Origin: Pedococcus aerophilus
GTDB taxonomy: Bacteria; Actinomycetota; Actinomycetes; Actinomycetales; Dermatophilaceae
DNA: 64,000 nt
Assembly (NCBI RefSeq): GCF_039532215.1
Contig: NZ_BAAARN010000001.1
Coordinates: 1,597,942 to 1,661,941, forward strand
Direction: 5' to 3'
The position numbers and the translations under genes were made by a program. Position 1 is the first letter of the stretch, and each line of letters starts with the position of its first letter. Positions 17,560-26,352 of the stretch are shown here, piece after piece. Under the pieces are notes generated by a model that was not told where the DNA came from, did not search any database, and saw nothing but the letters and a program-made list of their open reading frames with translations.

Positions 17560-17760
17560 TCAGGCGGTGTCGACGTACGAGGTACGCAGGTACTTGTGCA
17601 CGGCGTCCTCCGGAACCCGGAAGGACCGACCGACGCGGATGGCGGGAAGCTCTCCGGCGTGCACCATGCGGTACACCGTCATCTTCGACACGCGCATGAT
17701 CGAGGCGACCTCGGCGACGGTCAGGAACCGCACCTCGGCGAGCTGACGCTCGTTGGACAT
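17560..17760 (-). CDS. BldC/excisionase-type helix-turn-helix protein
   Basis: A 66-residue MerR-like winged-helix protein: FLTVAEVASIMRVSKMTVYR (HTH) and then GELPAIRVGRSFRVPEDAVH (wing). It resembles the actinobacterial protein annotated Rv0500A, next to proC in mycobacteria, and is a relative of Streptomyces BldC. Single-domain proteins of this kind bind DNA cooperatively and control development or recombination; with no integrase or attachment site nearby, an excisionase role is unlikely. GAGG lies 5 bases before the ATG. A GGGGAAG/CTTCCCC dyad lies upstream and could be its own operator. Confidence 0.88.
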   Translation of the reverse strand: MSNERQLAEVRFLTVAEVASIMRVSKMTVYRMVHAGELPAIRVGRSFRVPEDAVHKYLRTSYVDTA

Positions 17761-17857
17761 GTGTACCTCGATCTCCTACACGCGCGCATCGCCGGCTTCC
17801 CCTCCGGCGGACCTCTACGCTCGTGCAAGGGGAACTGTAGGGGCTGATGTGACTCAT

Positions 17858-17886
17858 GGGGAAGTCAATGGGAAAACTTCTTCCCC
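17858..17886. promoter_or_regulatory. Inverted repeat upstream of the BldC-like gene
   Basis: GGGGAAG (17858-17864) and CTTCCCC (17880-17886) are perfect 7-base arms 15 bases apart, in the 215-base gap between acuC and the HTH gene. TTGACT reads on the minus strand inside it and could be a -35. The rest of the gap shows nothing I can name. Confidence 0.35.
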
Positions 17887-17975
17887 ACTGTCCAGTCGAC
17901 ACGCCGTACGGCTGGGACAGTTCATCCGAACAGCCACGAACTCGCCGAACACGTCGAACCGCACTCGACTCCGGT

Positions 17976-19172
17976 TCAGTCGAACCAGACGTCGAGCCCG
18001 TGCAGCGCGAAGACCGCCTGCCGGGTCGCCATGACCGCCCGGTCCACCTCGCTGTGCGGGTTGTAGCCCATGTCCCAGGGCTGGTGCCAGATCGGGCCCT
18101 CGGCGGGGTCGAGGTCCCCCATCCGACGTGGGCCCTCGCGTCCGAGCAGCGTGCGGACGTGATCGAGCCAGTCCTGCGGGACGGACTCGGTGAGCGGCAC
18201 CGGATGGTGGGCCGCGATGGCCGTGAGGTGGGTCCACGACCGCGGGACCACGTCGACGATCTCGTAGCCGCCCCCGCCGACCGCCACCCACCGCCCCTCG
18301 CAGACCTCGTGGGAGAGCCGGTGCAGGGCGTCGGCGGCGGCGCGCTGGGCGTCCACCGACAGGGAGAGGTGGGCCAGCGGGTCCTGGGCGTGGGTGTCGC
18401 AGCCGTGCTGGGTGACGAGCACGTCGGGCTTGTACGCCCGCACCAGTGGCAGGGCGGTGGAGTGCAGCGCCCGGAGCCAGGCCGAGTCCCCGGTCCCCGG
18501 AGGGAGGGCGATGTTGACGGCAGCACCCTCGGCGTCAGGGCCCCCGATGTCGCCCGGGAACCCCGTCCCGGGGAAGAGCGCGCGGCCCGACTCGTGCAGC
18601 GAGACGGTGAGGACCCGCGGGTCGTTCCAGAACGCGCGCTCCACGCCGTCGCCGTGGTGGACGTCGACGTCGATGTAGGCCACCCGCTCGGCGCCGTGGT
18701 CGAGCAGCCACTGGATGCCGACGGCGATGTCGTTGTAGATGCAGAAGCCCGCCGCGTTGCCGGGCATCGCGTGGTGCATCCCGCCGCAGAAGTTGACCCC
18801 GTGCTCGGCACGGCCCTCCCAGACGTCCTCGCACAGCGCCCGGGTGCCCTCGGCGATGCGGGCGCTCGCCTCGTGCATTCCCGCGAACGCGGGGTCGTCC
18901 TCGGTGCCCAGGCCCCGGGACGCGTCGGCCCCGCCGGGGTCGAGGGAGGCGGCGCGGACCGCGGCGATGTAGCCGGGGTCGTGGACGGTCTCGAGGACAG
19001 CATCCGCCGGGACCTCGGGGCTGAAGACGTCGACCCCGTCGAGGTCGAACACCCCGAGCGCGTCGCAGAGCCGCGCGGTCAGGTCGAGGCGGACCGGGCT
19101 CATGGGATGACCCGGCCCGAAGTTGTAGGCGGTGAAGCCGGGGTCCCAGACCACCCGCACCTGTGAGGGCAT
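17976..19172 (-). CDS. acuC: AcuC-type class I histone-deacetylase-fold protein
   Basis: A 398-residue zinc-dependent amidohydrolase of the HDAC/AcuC family, expected to remove acetyl groups from acetyl-CoA synthetase or other lysines. Active-site segments are all present: FCGGMHHAMPGNAAGFCIYN with the paired His, YIDVDVHHGDGVERAFW with zinc ligands Asp and His, VTQHGCDTHAQDPLAHL with the second Asp, and the transition-state Tyr in VGGGGYEIVDVV. The length fits the family. The ATG at 19172 is preceded by TAGCGT after 7 bases, so the mRNA may be leaderless. It diverges from a TrkA-type gene; there is no acs gene in sight. Confidence 0.9.
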   Translation of the reverse strand: MPSQVRVVWDPGFTAYNFGPGHPMSPVRLDLTARLCDALGVFDLDGVDVFSPEVPADAVLETVHDPGYIAAVRAASLDPGGADASRGLGTEDDPAFAGMHEASARIAEGTRALCEDVWEGRAEHGVNFCGGMHHAMPGNAAGFCIYNDIAVGIQWLLDHGAERVAYIDVDVHHGDGVERAFWNDPRVLTVSLHESGRALFPGTGFPGDIGGPDAEGAAVNIALPPGTGDSAWLRALHSTALPLVRAYKPDVLVTQHGCDTHAQDPLAHLSLSVDAQRAAADALHRLSHEVCEGRWVAVGGGGYEIVDVVPRSWTHLTAIAAHHPVPLTESVPQDWLDHVRTLLGREGPRRMGDLDPAEGPIWHQPWDMGYNPHSEVDRAVMATRQAVFALHGLDVWFD

Positions 19173-19185
19173 GCCGGGAACGCTA
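19173..19185 (-). promoter_or_regulatory. Leaderless-type -10 element of acuC
   Basis: TAGCGT (19180-19185, minus strand) ends 7 bases before the ATG at 19172. Confidence 0.5.
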
Positions 19186-19280
19186 CCCGTGCGTAGCCTC
19201 CGGTGGACAGCACGGTCCCACCAGCAGGGACGCGGTAGCGTGGCCTGCTCACGTCGACGACGCCGCGGAGGGCTGCTCAG

Positions 19281-19946
19281 GTGGGTAAGAAGCTGTACGA
19301 GGACGACGTCCTCGTCATCGGGCTCGGCCGCTTCGGCGGGTCGGTCGCCATCGAGCTGCAACGGCTCGGGCACCACGTCGTCGCCGTCGAGCGTGACCAC
19401 GAGCTGGCCGAGACCTTCCTCGGCAAGGTCACCAAGATCGTCCAGGCCGACGCCAGCCAGCCGCAGGCCGTCGCCAACCTCAAGGCGCGCAGCTTCAAGC
19501 TCGCGGTCGTCGGCATCGGGTCCTCGGTGGAGGCGTCGGTCCTGTGCGCGATGAACCTCGTCGACGCCGGCATTCCGACGATCTGGGCCAAGTCGCTCAG
19601 CCCCGAGCACGCGCGCATCCTCGAGCGGATCGGCGTCCACCACGTCATCTCACCCGAGGCCGAGAGCGGCCGCCGGGTGGCCCACCTGCTCAACGGCAAG
19701 CTCATGGACTACATCGAGTTCGACGACGGCTTCGCCATCGTCAAGATGAAGCCGCCGCAGGAGGCGATCGGGTTCACGTTGGCGCAGAGCAAGATCCGCA
19801 GCAAGTACGGCGTGACGATCGTGGGCGTCAAGGCACCGGGCGAGGACTTCACGTATGCCGTGCCGGAGACCAAGGTGACCGCGCACGACACCCTCATCGT
19901 CAGCGGTCCGACCGACCTCCTGGACGGCCTCGCCTCACGTCCGTGA
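19281..19946 (+). CDS. TrkA/KtrA-type potassium-uptake regulatory subunit
   Basis: A 221-residue cytoplasmic RCK protein that gates a Trk/Ktr potassium channel by binding NAD(H) or ATP. RCK_N starts with DVLVIGLGRFGGSVAIELQ (GxGxxG) and HHVVAVERD, the acidic residue that selects the adenine ribose. RCK_C covers about residues 135-218. The start is GTG with GGAG upstream. The membrane partner (TrkH/KtrB) is not in the window, which is common for actinobacteria. The stop is only 9 bases from the convergent acetyltransferase stop. Confidence 0.88.
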   Translation: MGKKLYEDDVLVIGLGRFGGSVAIELQRLGHHVVAVERDHELAETFLGKVTKIVQADASQPQAVANLKARSFKLAVVGIGSSVEASVLCAMNLVDAGIPTIWAKSLSPEHARILERIGVHHVISPEAESGRRVAHLLNGKLMDYIEFDDGFAIVKMKPPQEAIGFTLAQSKIRSKYGVTIVGVKAPGEDFTYAVPETKVTAHDTLIVSGPTDLLDGLASRP

Positions 19947-19955
19947 GGGGGACCC

Positions 19956-20480
19956 TCAGAGCGAGGGCGTCCCGCGGTCCTCGCCGAGCGGCAGCACCAT
20001 CGCCACCTCGTCCTCCTCGTCCTCGCCGTTCTGGACGCGCATCGGACGACGGCTGTCGGTCGGACGGAAGCCGCACCCGCTGGCGAACGCCACGGCCCGG
20101 CCGTTGTCGGAGCCGACCCAGTAGGCGAGGTGGCTGCGACCCTGCGTCCTGGCCTCGTCCGCCGCGGCGTGCACGAGCTCGGTGGCCACCCCGGTGCCGC
20201 GGGCGTCGGGCGTGACCCACAGACCGAAGAGCTCGGCGACCCGGTCGTTGCCCTCCTGGGCCTGGCCGACACTCACGACACCGACCGTGCGGCCCTCGAC
20301 CTCGGCGAGCAGCCGCTGCGAGCGCCCCAGGCGGGTGCGCCAGAACTCCTCGTCGTAGCCGCGTTCGTCCTCGAGGGAAGCCGCGAAGGCCTCCGGGGAC
20401 TCCTCGAGAGCGTTGAGGCGGGCGGTCTTATACTGCTCCCACTCGTCCTCGGCCAGCCGGCGCACGGTGATCTCGCTCAT
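19956..20480 (-). CDS. GNAT-family N-acetyltransferase
   Basis: A 174-residue acetyltransferase with the acetyl-CoA loop in LFGLWVTPDARGTGVATELV and the DNGRAVAFASGCGF tail motif. The substrate is unknown. I take the ATG at 20480 (MSEITVRRL), matching the start of the neighbouring paralog MSELTVCRV, over a GTG 9 bases upstream. The C-terminus is acidic (GEDEEDEVAM). It is followed, in the same direction, by nothing but the convergent TrkA gene. Confidence 0.85.
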   Translation of the reverse strand: MSEITVRRLAEDEWEQYKTARLNALEESPEAFAASLEDERGYDEEFWRTRLGRSQRLLAEVEGRTVGVVSVGQAQEGNDRVAELFGLWVTPDARGTGVATELVHAAADEARTQGRSHLAYWVGSDNGRAVAFASGCGFRPTDSRRPMRVQNGEDEEDEVAMVLPLGEDRGTPSL

Positions 20481-20534
20481 GCGGAACACTCTCGCACGAG
20501 AGTGGCCATTTCGTTCACCGTGGTCGCCCAGAGT

Positions 20535-21047
20535 TCACCCAGTGACGACCGGGCGCCCGTCGAGCAGGAGCTCCATCTCGAACTCCCCCGCACCGGGCAC
20601 ATGGGGCAGCTCGCCCCGCACGCCGGTCTCGACGAACCCGAGCCGCGCGTAGAACGCCGCCGCCCGACCGTTGTCATCGGCCACGTCCAGCGTGACCCGG
20701 CGCAGCCCGAGGCCCGACGCGTGGTCGAGCAGGGCCTGGACGAGGGCATCCGCCACCCCGGTGCCCCGGGCGTGCGAGGCCACCCACATGGCCACCAGCG
20801 TCGCCTCGTCCTCGGGACGACCGGGAACCTGCCACATCGTCACCGAGCCGACCGGCAGCTCACCACGCAGCGCCAGCCACGCCGCACCATCGCGGATTCG
20901 TTCGTGCCAGACCCCGTCGTCGAACGCGATCTCGCGCGCGAACGTGCTCCCGTAGGCGCGCGGGGCGTCGAGCAGCATCGCGAGCCGCACCGCCCTGTGG
21001 AGCTGCCAGTGCGCGGGCTCCACGCGGCACACGGTCAGCTCACTCAT
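20535..21047 (-). CDS. GNAT-family N-acetyltransferase
   Basis: A 170-residue acetyltransferase with the acetyl-CoA loop in MWVASHARGTGVADALVQAL and VADDNGRAAAFYARLGFVE. It is similar in start and layout to the next gene downstream, so the two may be old duplicates. Its ATG lies 8 bases inside the end of proC, so it is translationally coupled to proline synthesis. That alone does not tell the substrate. Confidence 0.86.
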   Translation of the reverse strand: MSELTVCRVEPAHWQLHRAVRLAMLLDAPRAYGSTFAREIAFDDGVWHERIRDGAAWLALRGELPVGSVTMWQVPGRPEDEATLVAMWVASHARGTGVADALVQALLDHASGLGLRRVTLDVADDNGRAAAFYARLGFVETGVRGELPHVPGAGEFEMELLLDGRPVVTG

Positions 21048-21846
21048 GACCCGAGGCGAGCTCGTGCGAGCGGTTCGCTGCGGCCTCCATGGCCGTGATG
21101 AAGGCGGCCCGCACCTTGTGGTCGTCGAGCTGGCGCAACGCCGCAGCGGTCGTGCCGCCGGGCGAGGTGACCTGCTCGCGCAGCACGGTGGGGTGCTGGC
21201 CGGTCTCGCGCATCATCGTCGCGGCGCCGAACAGGGTCTGGACGACGAGCTCGGTCGCGGTGGGGCGGGGCAGCCCCAGGACGACACCGGCCTCGATCAT
21301 GGCCTCGACGACGTAGAAGATGTAGGCGGGCCCCGAGCCGCTGATCGCGGTGACCGCGTCCTGGTGCTTCTCGGCGACCTGGACCACGCGCCCGCAGGAG
21401 CGCAACAGCTCGGAGGCCTCCTCGAGGTGGGCGGCGTCGGCGCTGCGGCCGGCGCTGACGGCGGCCATGCCCTGGTCGACCAGCGCCGGGGTGTTGGGCA
21501 TGACGCGCACGACCGCGACCCCGTCGGGGAGCCGGCTCTCGAGCCAGGCCGTCGGGATGCCGGCCGCGAGGCTGACCACCAGGTTCCCCGGCGACACGTG
21601 GTCACGGATCTCGTCGACGAGCAGGCCCATGTCCTGCGGCTTCACGACGAGGACGAGGGTGTCCGCGGTCTGTGCGGCCTCGGTGTTGGACAGCGCGCGC
21701 ACGCCGTACTGGGCGGCGAGCGCATCGGCTCGCTCAGGACGGCGTGCGGTGACGACGAGGTCCCCCGCCGGCCGCCCGGACCTGATCAGGCCCGAGAGCA
21801 GCGTCTCGCCCATCGTTCCGGCACCGAGGATCGCGACAGTTCCCAT
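21040..21846 (-). CDS. proC: Pyrroline-5-carboxylate reductase
   Basis: Reduces pyrroline-5-carboxylate to proline with NAD(P)H. The 268-residue chain starts MGTVAILGAGTMGETLLSGL (dinucleotide loop). It has RVMPNTPALVDQGMAAV, the family signature region AISGSGPAYIFYVVEAMIEA, and EQVTSPGGTTAAALRQL near the end. The start at 21846 is at the conserved N-terminus; CAGACT lies 6 bases upstream, a weaker form of the leaderless pattern. It is directly downstream of a proline dehydrogenase, which runs the opposite way in metabolism. Confidence 0.96.
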   Translation of the reverse strand: MGTVAILGAGTMGETLLSGLIRSGRPAGDLVVTARRPERADALAAQYGVRALSNTEAAQTADTLVLVVKPQDMGLLVDEIRDHVSPGNLVVSLAAGIPTAWLESRLPDGVAVVRVMPNTPALVDQGMAAVSAGRSADAAHLEEASELLRSCGRVVQVAEKHQDAVTAISGSGPAYIFYVVEAMIEAGVVLGLPRPTATELVVQTLFGAATMMRETGQHPTVLREQVTSPGGTTAAALRQLDDHKVRAAFITAMEAAANRSHELASGHE

Positions 21847-21892
21847 GGGGGCAGTCTGGCAGGGGCGACCCGGCCGGCCCGCCAAGGGCGCG

Positions 21893-22843
21893 TCAGTTCT
21901 TCGAGGCGAGACCGCGCAGGAAGAACATCGTGTTGGCGGGGCGCTCGGCCATGCGGCGCATGAGGTAGCCGTACCACTCCTCGCCGTACGGGATGTAGAC
22001 CCGCATCTGGTTGCCGCGGTCCGCGATCCGCTTCTGCTCCTCGGGCCGGATGCCATAGAGCATCTGGTACTCGTAGGAGTCCGCGTCACGGTGGTGGTGC
22101 GCCGCGAGGGCCCCGGCGATCTCGATCAGCCGCGGGTCGTGGCTGGCCACCATCGGGTAGCCGTCGCCCGCCATGAGGATCTTCAGGCAGCGCACGTAGT
22201 TCTGGTCGACGTCCGAGCTGCCCTGGTAGGCAACAGATTCCGGTTCCTTGTACGCGCCCTTGCAGAGCCGGACGCGGCTGCCCTCGTGGGCGAGGTCACG
22301 GCAGTCGGCCTCGCTGCGTCGCAGGTAGGACTGGATCACCGCGCCCACCCACGGGAAGTCCTGGCGCAGCTCGCGCAGCGACTCCAGCGTGGCGTCGGTC
22401 GTCGTGTGGTCCTCCATGTCGAGGGTCACCGTCGTGCCGGCGTTGCCTGCGGCCTGGCAGATCTCGCGGGCGTGCTCGAGCGCGATCTTGTGGCCGTCGC
22501 CGGGGAGGTACTGCCCGAGCGCGGAGAGCTTGAGGCTGACCTCACCCATCCCGTGCTGGGACAGGTCCGCGCCGGCGAGCGCCCTGAGCAGTTCGAGGTA
22601 GTGGTCGCGGGTGCTGATCGCCTGGCTGAGGTCGGTCGTGTCCTCGCCGAGGTAGTCGATCGTCGCGAGCCGGTTGGTGGCACGGAGCTGGGCGGCGGCG
22701 GCCACGGCATCCGCCGTGGCGTCACCCGGCACGAAGCGCTTGACCACGCTGCGGCTGACGGGGGCCTTCTCGATCGTCTGCCGGACCGTGCCGCTCTTGG
22801 AGAGCTGGAGCAGGGAGTTGCGCAGCAGGTCACTGGCGTCCAC
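21893..22843 (-). CDS. Proline dehydrogenase (monofunctional, PutB type)
   Basis: A 316-residue FAD enzyme oxidising proline to pyrroline-5-carboxylate. Landmarks are DYLGEDTTD, VSLKLSALGQYLPGDGH, VTLDMEDHTTTDATLESL, RVRLCKGAYKEPESVAY, and YIPYGEEWYGYLMRRMAERP, with the two substrate arginines in RRMAER. I chose the GTG at 22843, with GGAAGGA 6 bases upstream; the ATG at 22900 lacks such a site. No P5C dehydrogenase is near, so the product must be oxidised by an enzyme encoded elsewhere or recycled by the adjacent ProC. Confidence 0.94.
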   Translation of the reverse strand: MDASDLLRNSLLQLSKSGTVRQTIEKAPVSRSVVKRFVPGDATADAVAAAAQLRATNRLATIDYLGEDTTDLSQAISTRDHYLELLRALAGADLSQHGMGEVSLKLSALGQYLPGDGHKIALEHAREICQAAGNAGTTVTLDMEDHTTTDATLESLRELRQDFPWVGAVIQSYLRRSEADCRDLAHEGSRVRLCKGAYKEPESVAYQGSSDVDQNYVRCLKILMAGDGYPMVASHDPRLIEIAGALAAHHHRDADSYEYQMLYGIRPEEQKRIADRGNQMRVYIPYGEEWYGYLMRRMAERPANTMFFLRGLASKN

Positions 22844-22910
22844 GAAGGGTCCTTCCGACGTTGGCGAGGGGGCCCTGGCGTTGTCTGCGAGGCCGCCCAC
22901 AAGGCTAACG

Positions 22911-25900
22911 TCAGGGCGCGGCAGCGACGAACGAGGGCAGCCCCACGGTGATCGGGGCGTTGGTGGCCGCTCCCGACAGGTAGGCGTAGACCCCCACCGC
23001 TCCGGGGGCCTGCAGCGCCGCCGTGCCGTCGGTCGTGGTGAGGGTCCAGGCGGGGGGTTCGCTGGTGCCGGAGCGCCAGACCTTGCCGGTCAGGGTCGTC
23101 GGGTTGGTGCCCGACGCGACCAGCCGCAGGTCGAGGGAGTCGCCCGCGGCCACGACGAGGCCGGGAAGGGCCACCGAGGCCAGCACGGTCTCTGCCCCGC
23201 CCACGGTGCGAGCCAGGTATGCGGTGGTGTCGGTCGCGGTGACCCGCACCTTGACGCGGTAGTCGGAGGTGCCGGCCCGCCGCGCGACGAGGGACGCGAA
23301 CAGGCCTCCACCCGCCGGTGCCTTGTCGAAGCGCATCGCCGTGCGGACGTCCGTGCCCGTGGCGGAGGTGGCGGAGAGGTAGGCCGAGGGACCGCTGCCG
23401 GCGGCGAGTCGCATCGTGCCGCTGCCGCCGGTGACGGCGAAGTTGCTCGCGGCGGTCGTCGTCGACCACGTCCCACCGGTCGCGGCCGCGCCCCAGCCGT
23501 CGGTGACGGTGCGCTCGAAGTCGTCGTTCGCGATGACCGCCGGGTCGGCGACGACGACCTGGCGCGTGGACGTCCCGGTCGCTCCGCCGTTGTCGGTGAC
23601 GGTGAGGGTGACCGCGTAGGTGCCCGGGGCTGCATACGTCCGGCTGGTGGTGGCCCCGGTGGCGGTGGCACCGTCGCCGAAGCTCCACGCCCACCCGGCG
23701 ATCGAGCCGTCGGGGTCGCTGGACCCCGAACCGTCGAAGGTCGCCGTGAGGCCGGTCGTGCCGGAGGTGAACGACGCCGTCGGCGGTTGGTTGCCGCCGC
23801 CCCCGCCCCCGCGCAGGGCGTACTGCGCCTGCACCTGGGCCTGGCTCAGCGCTGTCGGGTACACCGCGACCTCGTCGACGTTCCCGACGAAGTTGCGCGA
23901 GGTCGGTGCATTCGGCCAGGGCTGCATGGGGCCCACGGCGTTGAACCAGTCGCCGCCGACGCGCCAGTAGCCGAGGTAGGGCTCGCCCTGGGTGGTGGTG
24001 TTCTGTCCCACCAGGGTCCCGTCGACGTAGAGCCGCATGCCGACGGCGCTCATCGTCGCCGTCAGCATGTGCCACTGGTTGTCGTTGTAGGCGTTGGCGC
24101 TGCGCAGCACCCGGGTCGTGTCGTCCGGCGCGCGGACACCGAAGTTGATCCGCCCGGTGTTGTCCATCCAGAGGTGCCGGTCCCGGTGGTCGGAGTCGCC
24201 GAACTGGAGGTCGCCGAAACCGAGGATGCGTCCACCGCGCGTGGTGCTGCTGCGCACCCAGGCCTGGGTCGTGAAGGTGTCCGGCGCCGTCTCGGCGCCC
24301 AGGGCGTAGACGCGGCTCCAGTCGTTGTCCGTCAGCTGGGCCGCCGTGTCGCCCGTGATGGCGCCGGGCTGGTTCCAGTTGATGCCCGTGTTGCCGCGGC
24401 CGTCGGTGACCCCCACGCGGGCGCTGGCCGCGGTGCCGGCGGCGCGGTCGTTGACCTGGAGGCCGGAGGTCTCGTTCATCGGCCAGTAGATCCGGGCGCC
24501 GGCGGCGCGGACGGCCTGGGAGTAGGCGGTGGTGGCCGTCGAGGCGGTCGGCATCGTCACGCTGGCGCTGGCCCCGTAGACCGTGTTGCCGTCGTCGTCG
24601 TTCGCGACCAGCTGGTAGCTGTACGTCGCCCCCGGTGTCAGGCCCGTGTCCACGAACCCGAGGGCCGGCACGTTCCACCAGTTCGAGCTCGCGTTCGTCG
24701 TGTACCTCGGGCTGCCGAAGGCGCCGCCCCGGATGACGCGGTAGCCGAGCGTGAAGTCGTCGCGGTCGTACCCCGCCGGCCAGCTGACCCGCAGGGTGGA
24801 CGACGACGTCGGGACCAGACGCGGCGTGAAGACCCCACCGGTGAACATCGGGCCCTGTCGCGCCGGCGAGACCGGCTTGCGGGCGAAGCGGACCAGGCCC
24901 TGCTGCCCCACACCGTTCACGGTCGGGAACTCCCCGCCGTAGAGGATGTAGTCGTCGTTGCCCACGACGTTCCAGCCGGCTTGGTACTGGCCGGTGTAGG
25001 AGCCCATGGACATGTCCGGCAACCAGCTGACGATCGACGGTGCGAGGGCCTTGCCGCGCCACTCCGGGTACGCGATGGCGTCGGTGAGGATGTCGCCCTG
25101 CGCCGTGTCGGTCCACGCCATGGCGTGCAGGAAGCGCCACTGCTCGTACTGCGGCATGCCACCGCCGTGGGTGCCGCAGTAGTGCGAGTGACCCGCCGTG
25201 TACACGACGCCGTTGGCGGCGTAGGCCGAGTAGTTGTCGCCGTGGCAGTCGGTCACCCACTCCAGGGCGGAGCTGGCGACGGGGATCTTGAAGGTGCCCT
25301 CGAGGTTGCCCCCGGGGCCGAAGTGCCACGACGTCCCGTAGACGAAGTCGCCCTGCACGCGCAGGCTGCTGATGCCGGCGTCCACGCCGGCGTTGCGGAC
25401 CGCGGGGCGCCACGAGGTGTCGACCGCGCCACTGGCGGCGTTGATCTTCGCGAGCCCGTATGCGGCCTGCCCCCCGACGTTCTGGAAGGACCCGCCCGCG
25501 AGGACCCACTGTCCGTCCCGGGACACGGTGACCGCCCAGACCGTGTAGTCGGCGTTCGGGTTCCACGGCAGGAACGCGCCGTCGGAGGCCCGGAACGCCG
25601 CGAGGTTGTTGCGCAGCTGTCCGTTGCCCAACCCTGCGAAACCGCCCCCGACGTAGACCGTGTCGGCGGTGACGGCGACCGCCCTCGCCTGGGAGTTGAC
25701 CCCGGTGGGGTTGAAGGAGGTGATGAGGGCACCGGTCGCGGCGTCGACCGCGGCGACCCTGCGACGGGCCTGCCCGTTGACGGTCGTGAAGTCGCCGACG
25801 AGGTAGATGCGGCTGCCGTCCGGGGACGCGGCCACCGACAGCACCTGCGCGTTGACGGTCGGCGCGAAGGACGACACCAGCTGACCGGTGACGAGGTCGT

Positions 25901-26198
25901 AGGCCAGCAGGTTGGTCCGGGTGACGAGGTTGGTGCCCGGAGCGGCCCCGGCCGGGCGGGCGGTGGCGAAGGAGCCCCCGGCGTACACGGTGTTGCCGAC
26001 GATGACCTGGGACCAGACGACGCCGTCGACCTGCACGGTGGGCAGGGCGTCCGCGGCGACGGTCCCGGCCGGGGTCGGGATGACGGGCGCCGGTGCCGCA
26101 CCGCCGGCTTCGGCGGTGCCGACCAGCAGGCCGACCGCCAGTCCGATGGTGGCCAGCGCGGCGGTGAGTCGGCGGCCGGGTGGTCGTGTCGGTGCCAT
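22911..26198 (-). CDS. Secreted multidomain protein: propeller-like repeats, FN3, LamG, PKD (long paralog)
   Basis: A 1095-residue exported protein. The signal peptide (~1-40) ends near GGAAPAP. Residues ~45-480 hold repeats such as VYAGGSF and IYLVGDFTTVNGQARRRVAA, typical of delta-60/propeller proteins. About 490-590 is FN3-like (LRVSWPAGYDRDDFTLGY). About 600-830 is LamG/concanavalin-like, starting IYWPMNETSG and including LYVDGTLVGQ. About 840-920 is PKD (ASFTSGTTGLTATFDGSGSS and WSFGDGATATG). The last ~175 residues are a beta-rich domain starting DDFERTVTDGWG. This looks like a surface or matrix carbohydrate-binding protein; no enzyme motif is visible. The gene downstream of its twin starts 154 bases after the twin's stop. 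Confidence 0.82.
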   Translation of the reverse strand: MAPTRPPGRRLTAALATIGLAVGLLVGTAEAGGAAPAPVIPTPAGTVAADALPTVQVDGVVWSQVIVGNTVYAGGSFATARPAGAAPGTNLVTRTNLLAYDLVTGQLVSSFAPTVNAQVLSVAASPDGSRIYLVGDFTTVNGQARRRVAAVDAATGALITSFNPTGVNSQARAVAVTADTVYVGGGFAGLGNGQLRNNLAAFRASDGAFLPWNPNADYTVWAVTVSRDGQWVLAGGSFQNVGGQAAYGLAKINAASGAVDTSWRPAVRNAGVDAGISSLRVQGDFVYGTSWHFGPGGNLEGTFKIPVASSALEWVTDCHGDNYSAYAANGVVYTAGHSHYCGTHGGGMPQYEQWRFLHAMAWTDTAQGDILTDAIAYPEWRGKALAPSIVSWLPDMSMGSYTGQYQAGWNVVGNDDYILYGGEFPTVNGVGQQGLVRFARKPVSPARQGPMFTGGVFTPRLVPTSSSTLRVSWPAGYDRDDFTLGYRVIRGGAFGSPRYTTNASSNWWNVPALGFVDTGLTPGATYSYQLVANDDDGNTVYGASASVTMPTASTATTAYSQAVRAAGARIYWPMNETSGLQVNDRAAGTAASARVGVTDGRGNTGINWNQPGAITGDTAAQLTDNDWSRVYALGAETAPDTFTTQAWVRSSTTRGGRILGFGDLQFGDSDHRDRHLWMDNTGRINFGVRAPDDTTRVLRSANAYNDNQWHMLTATMSAVGMRLYVDGTLVGQNTTTQGEPYLGYWRVGGDWFNAVGPMQPWPNAPTSRNFVGNVDEVAVYPTALSQAQVQAQYALRGGGGGGNQPPTASFTSGTTGLTATFDGSGSSDPDGSIAGWAWSFGDGATATGATTSRTYAAPGTYAVTLTVTDNGGATGTSTRQVVVADPAVIANDDFERTVTDGWGAAATGGTWSTTTAASNFAVTGGSGTMRLAAGSGPSAYLSATSATGTDVRTAMRFDKAPAGGGLFASLVARRAGTSDYRVKVRVTATDTTAYLARTVGGAETVLASVALPGLVVAAGDSLDLRLVASGTNPTTLTGKVWRSGTSEPPAWTLTTTDGTAALQAPGAVGVYAYLSGAATNAPITVGLPSFVAAAP

Positions 26199-26352
26199 CG
26201 CAAACCTCGGATCGGCTCGGACGGCGACCGGCGGCCCGGCAGACCGCTGGACCGAGTTCCCCGTCTTCTCAGCACGGTAGCCACGGGTCCTCCCGGGAGG
26301 ATCACGCGATCGGCGTAGGACGCCCCCCGCGCACCTCGCCACGACGAGGCCG

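Noticed and set aside
17560-17760. Excisionase of an integrated element.
   Set aside because: No integrase, attachment-site repeats or other mobile genes surround it; sequence and place fit the conserved BldC-like gene near proC.
26288-26301. TCCTCCCGGGAGGA palindrome after the short LamG paralog as a terminator.
   Set aside because: It has no loop and no further pairing beyond 14 bases; a hairpin would keep too short a stem. It may be chance.
22426-26318. Very long open frames on both strands across the LamG genes (over 1000 codons).
   Set aside because: They are Arg/Pro/Gly-rich shadows caused by the lack of stop codons in GC-rich DNA, without any domain; the third-position GC signal belongs to the minus-strand genes reported.
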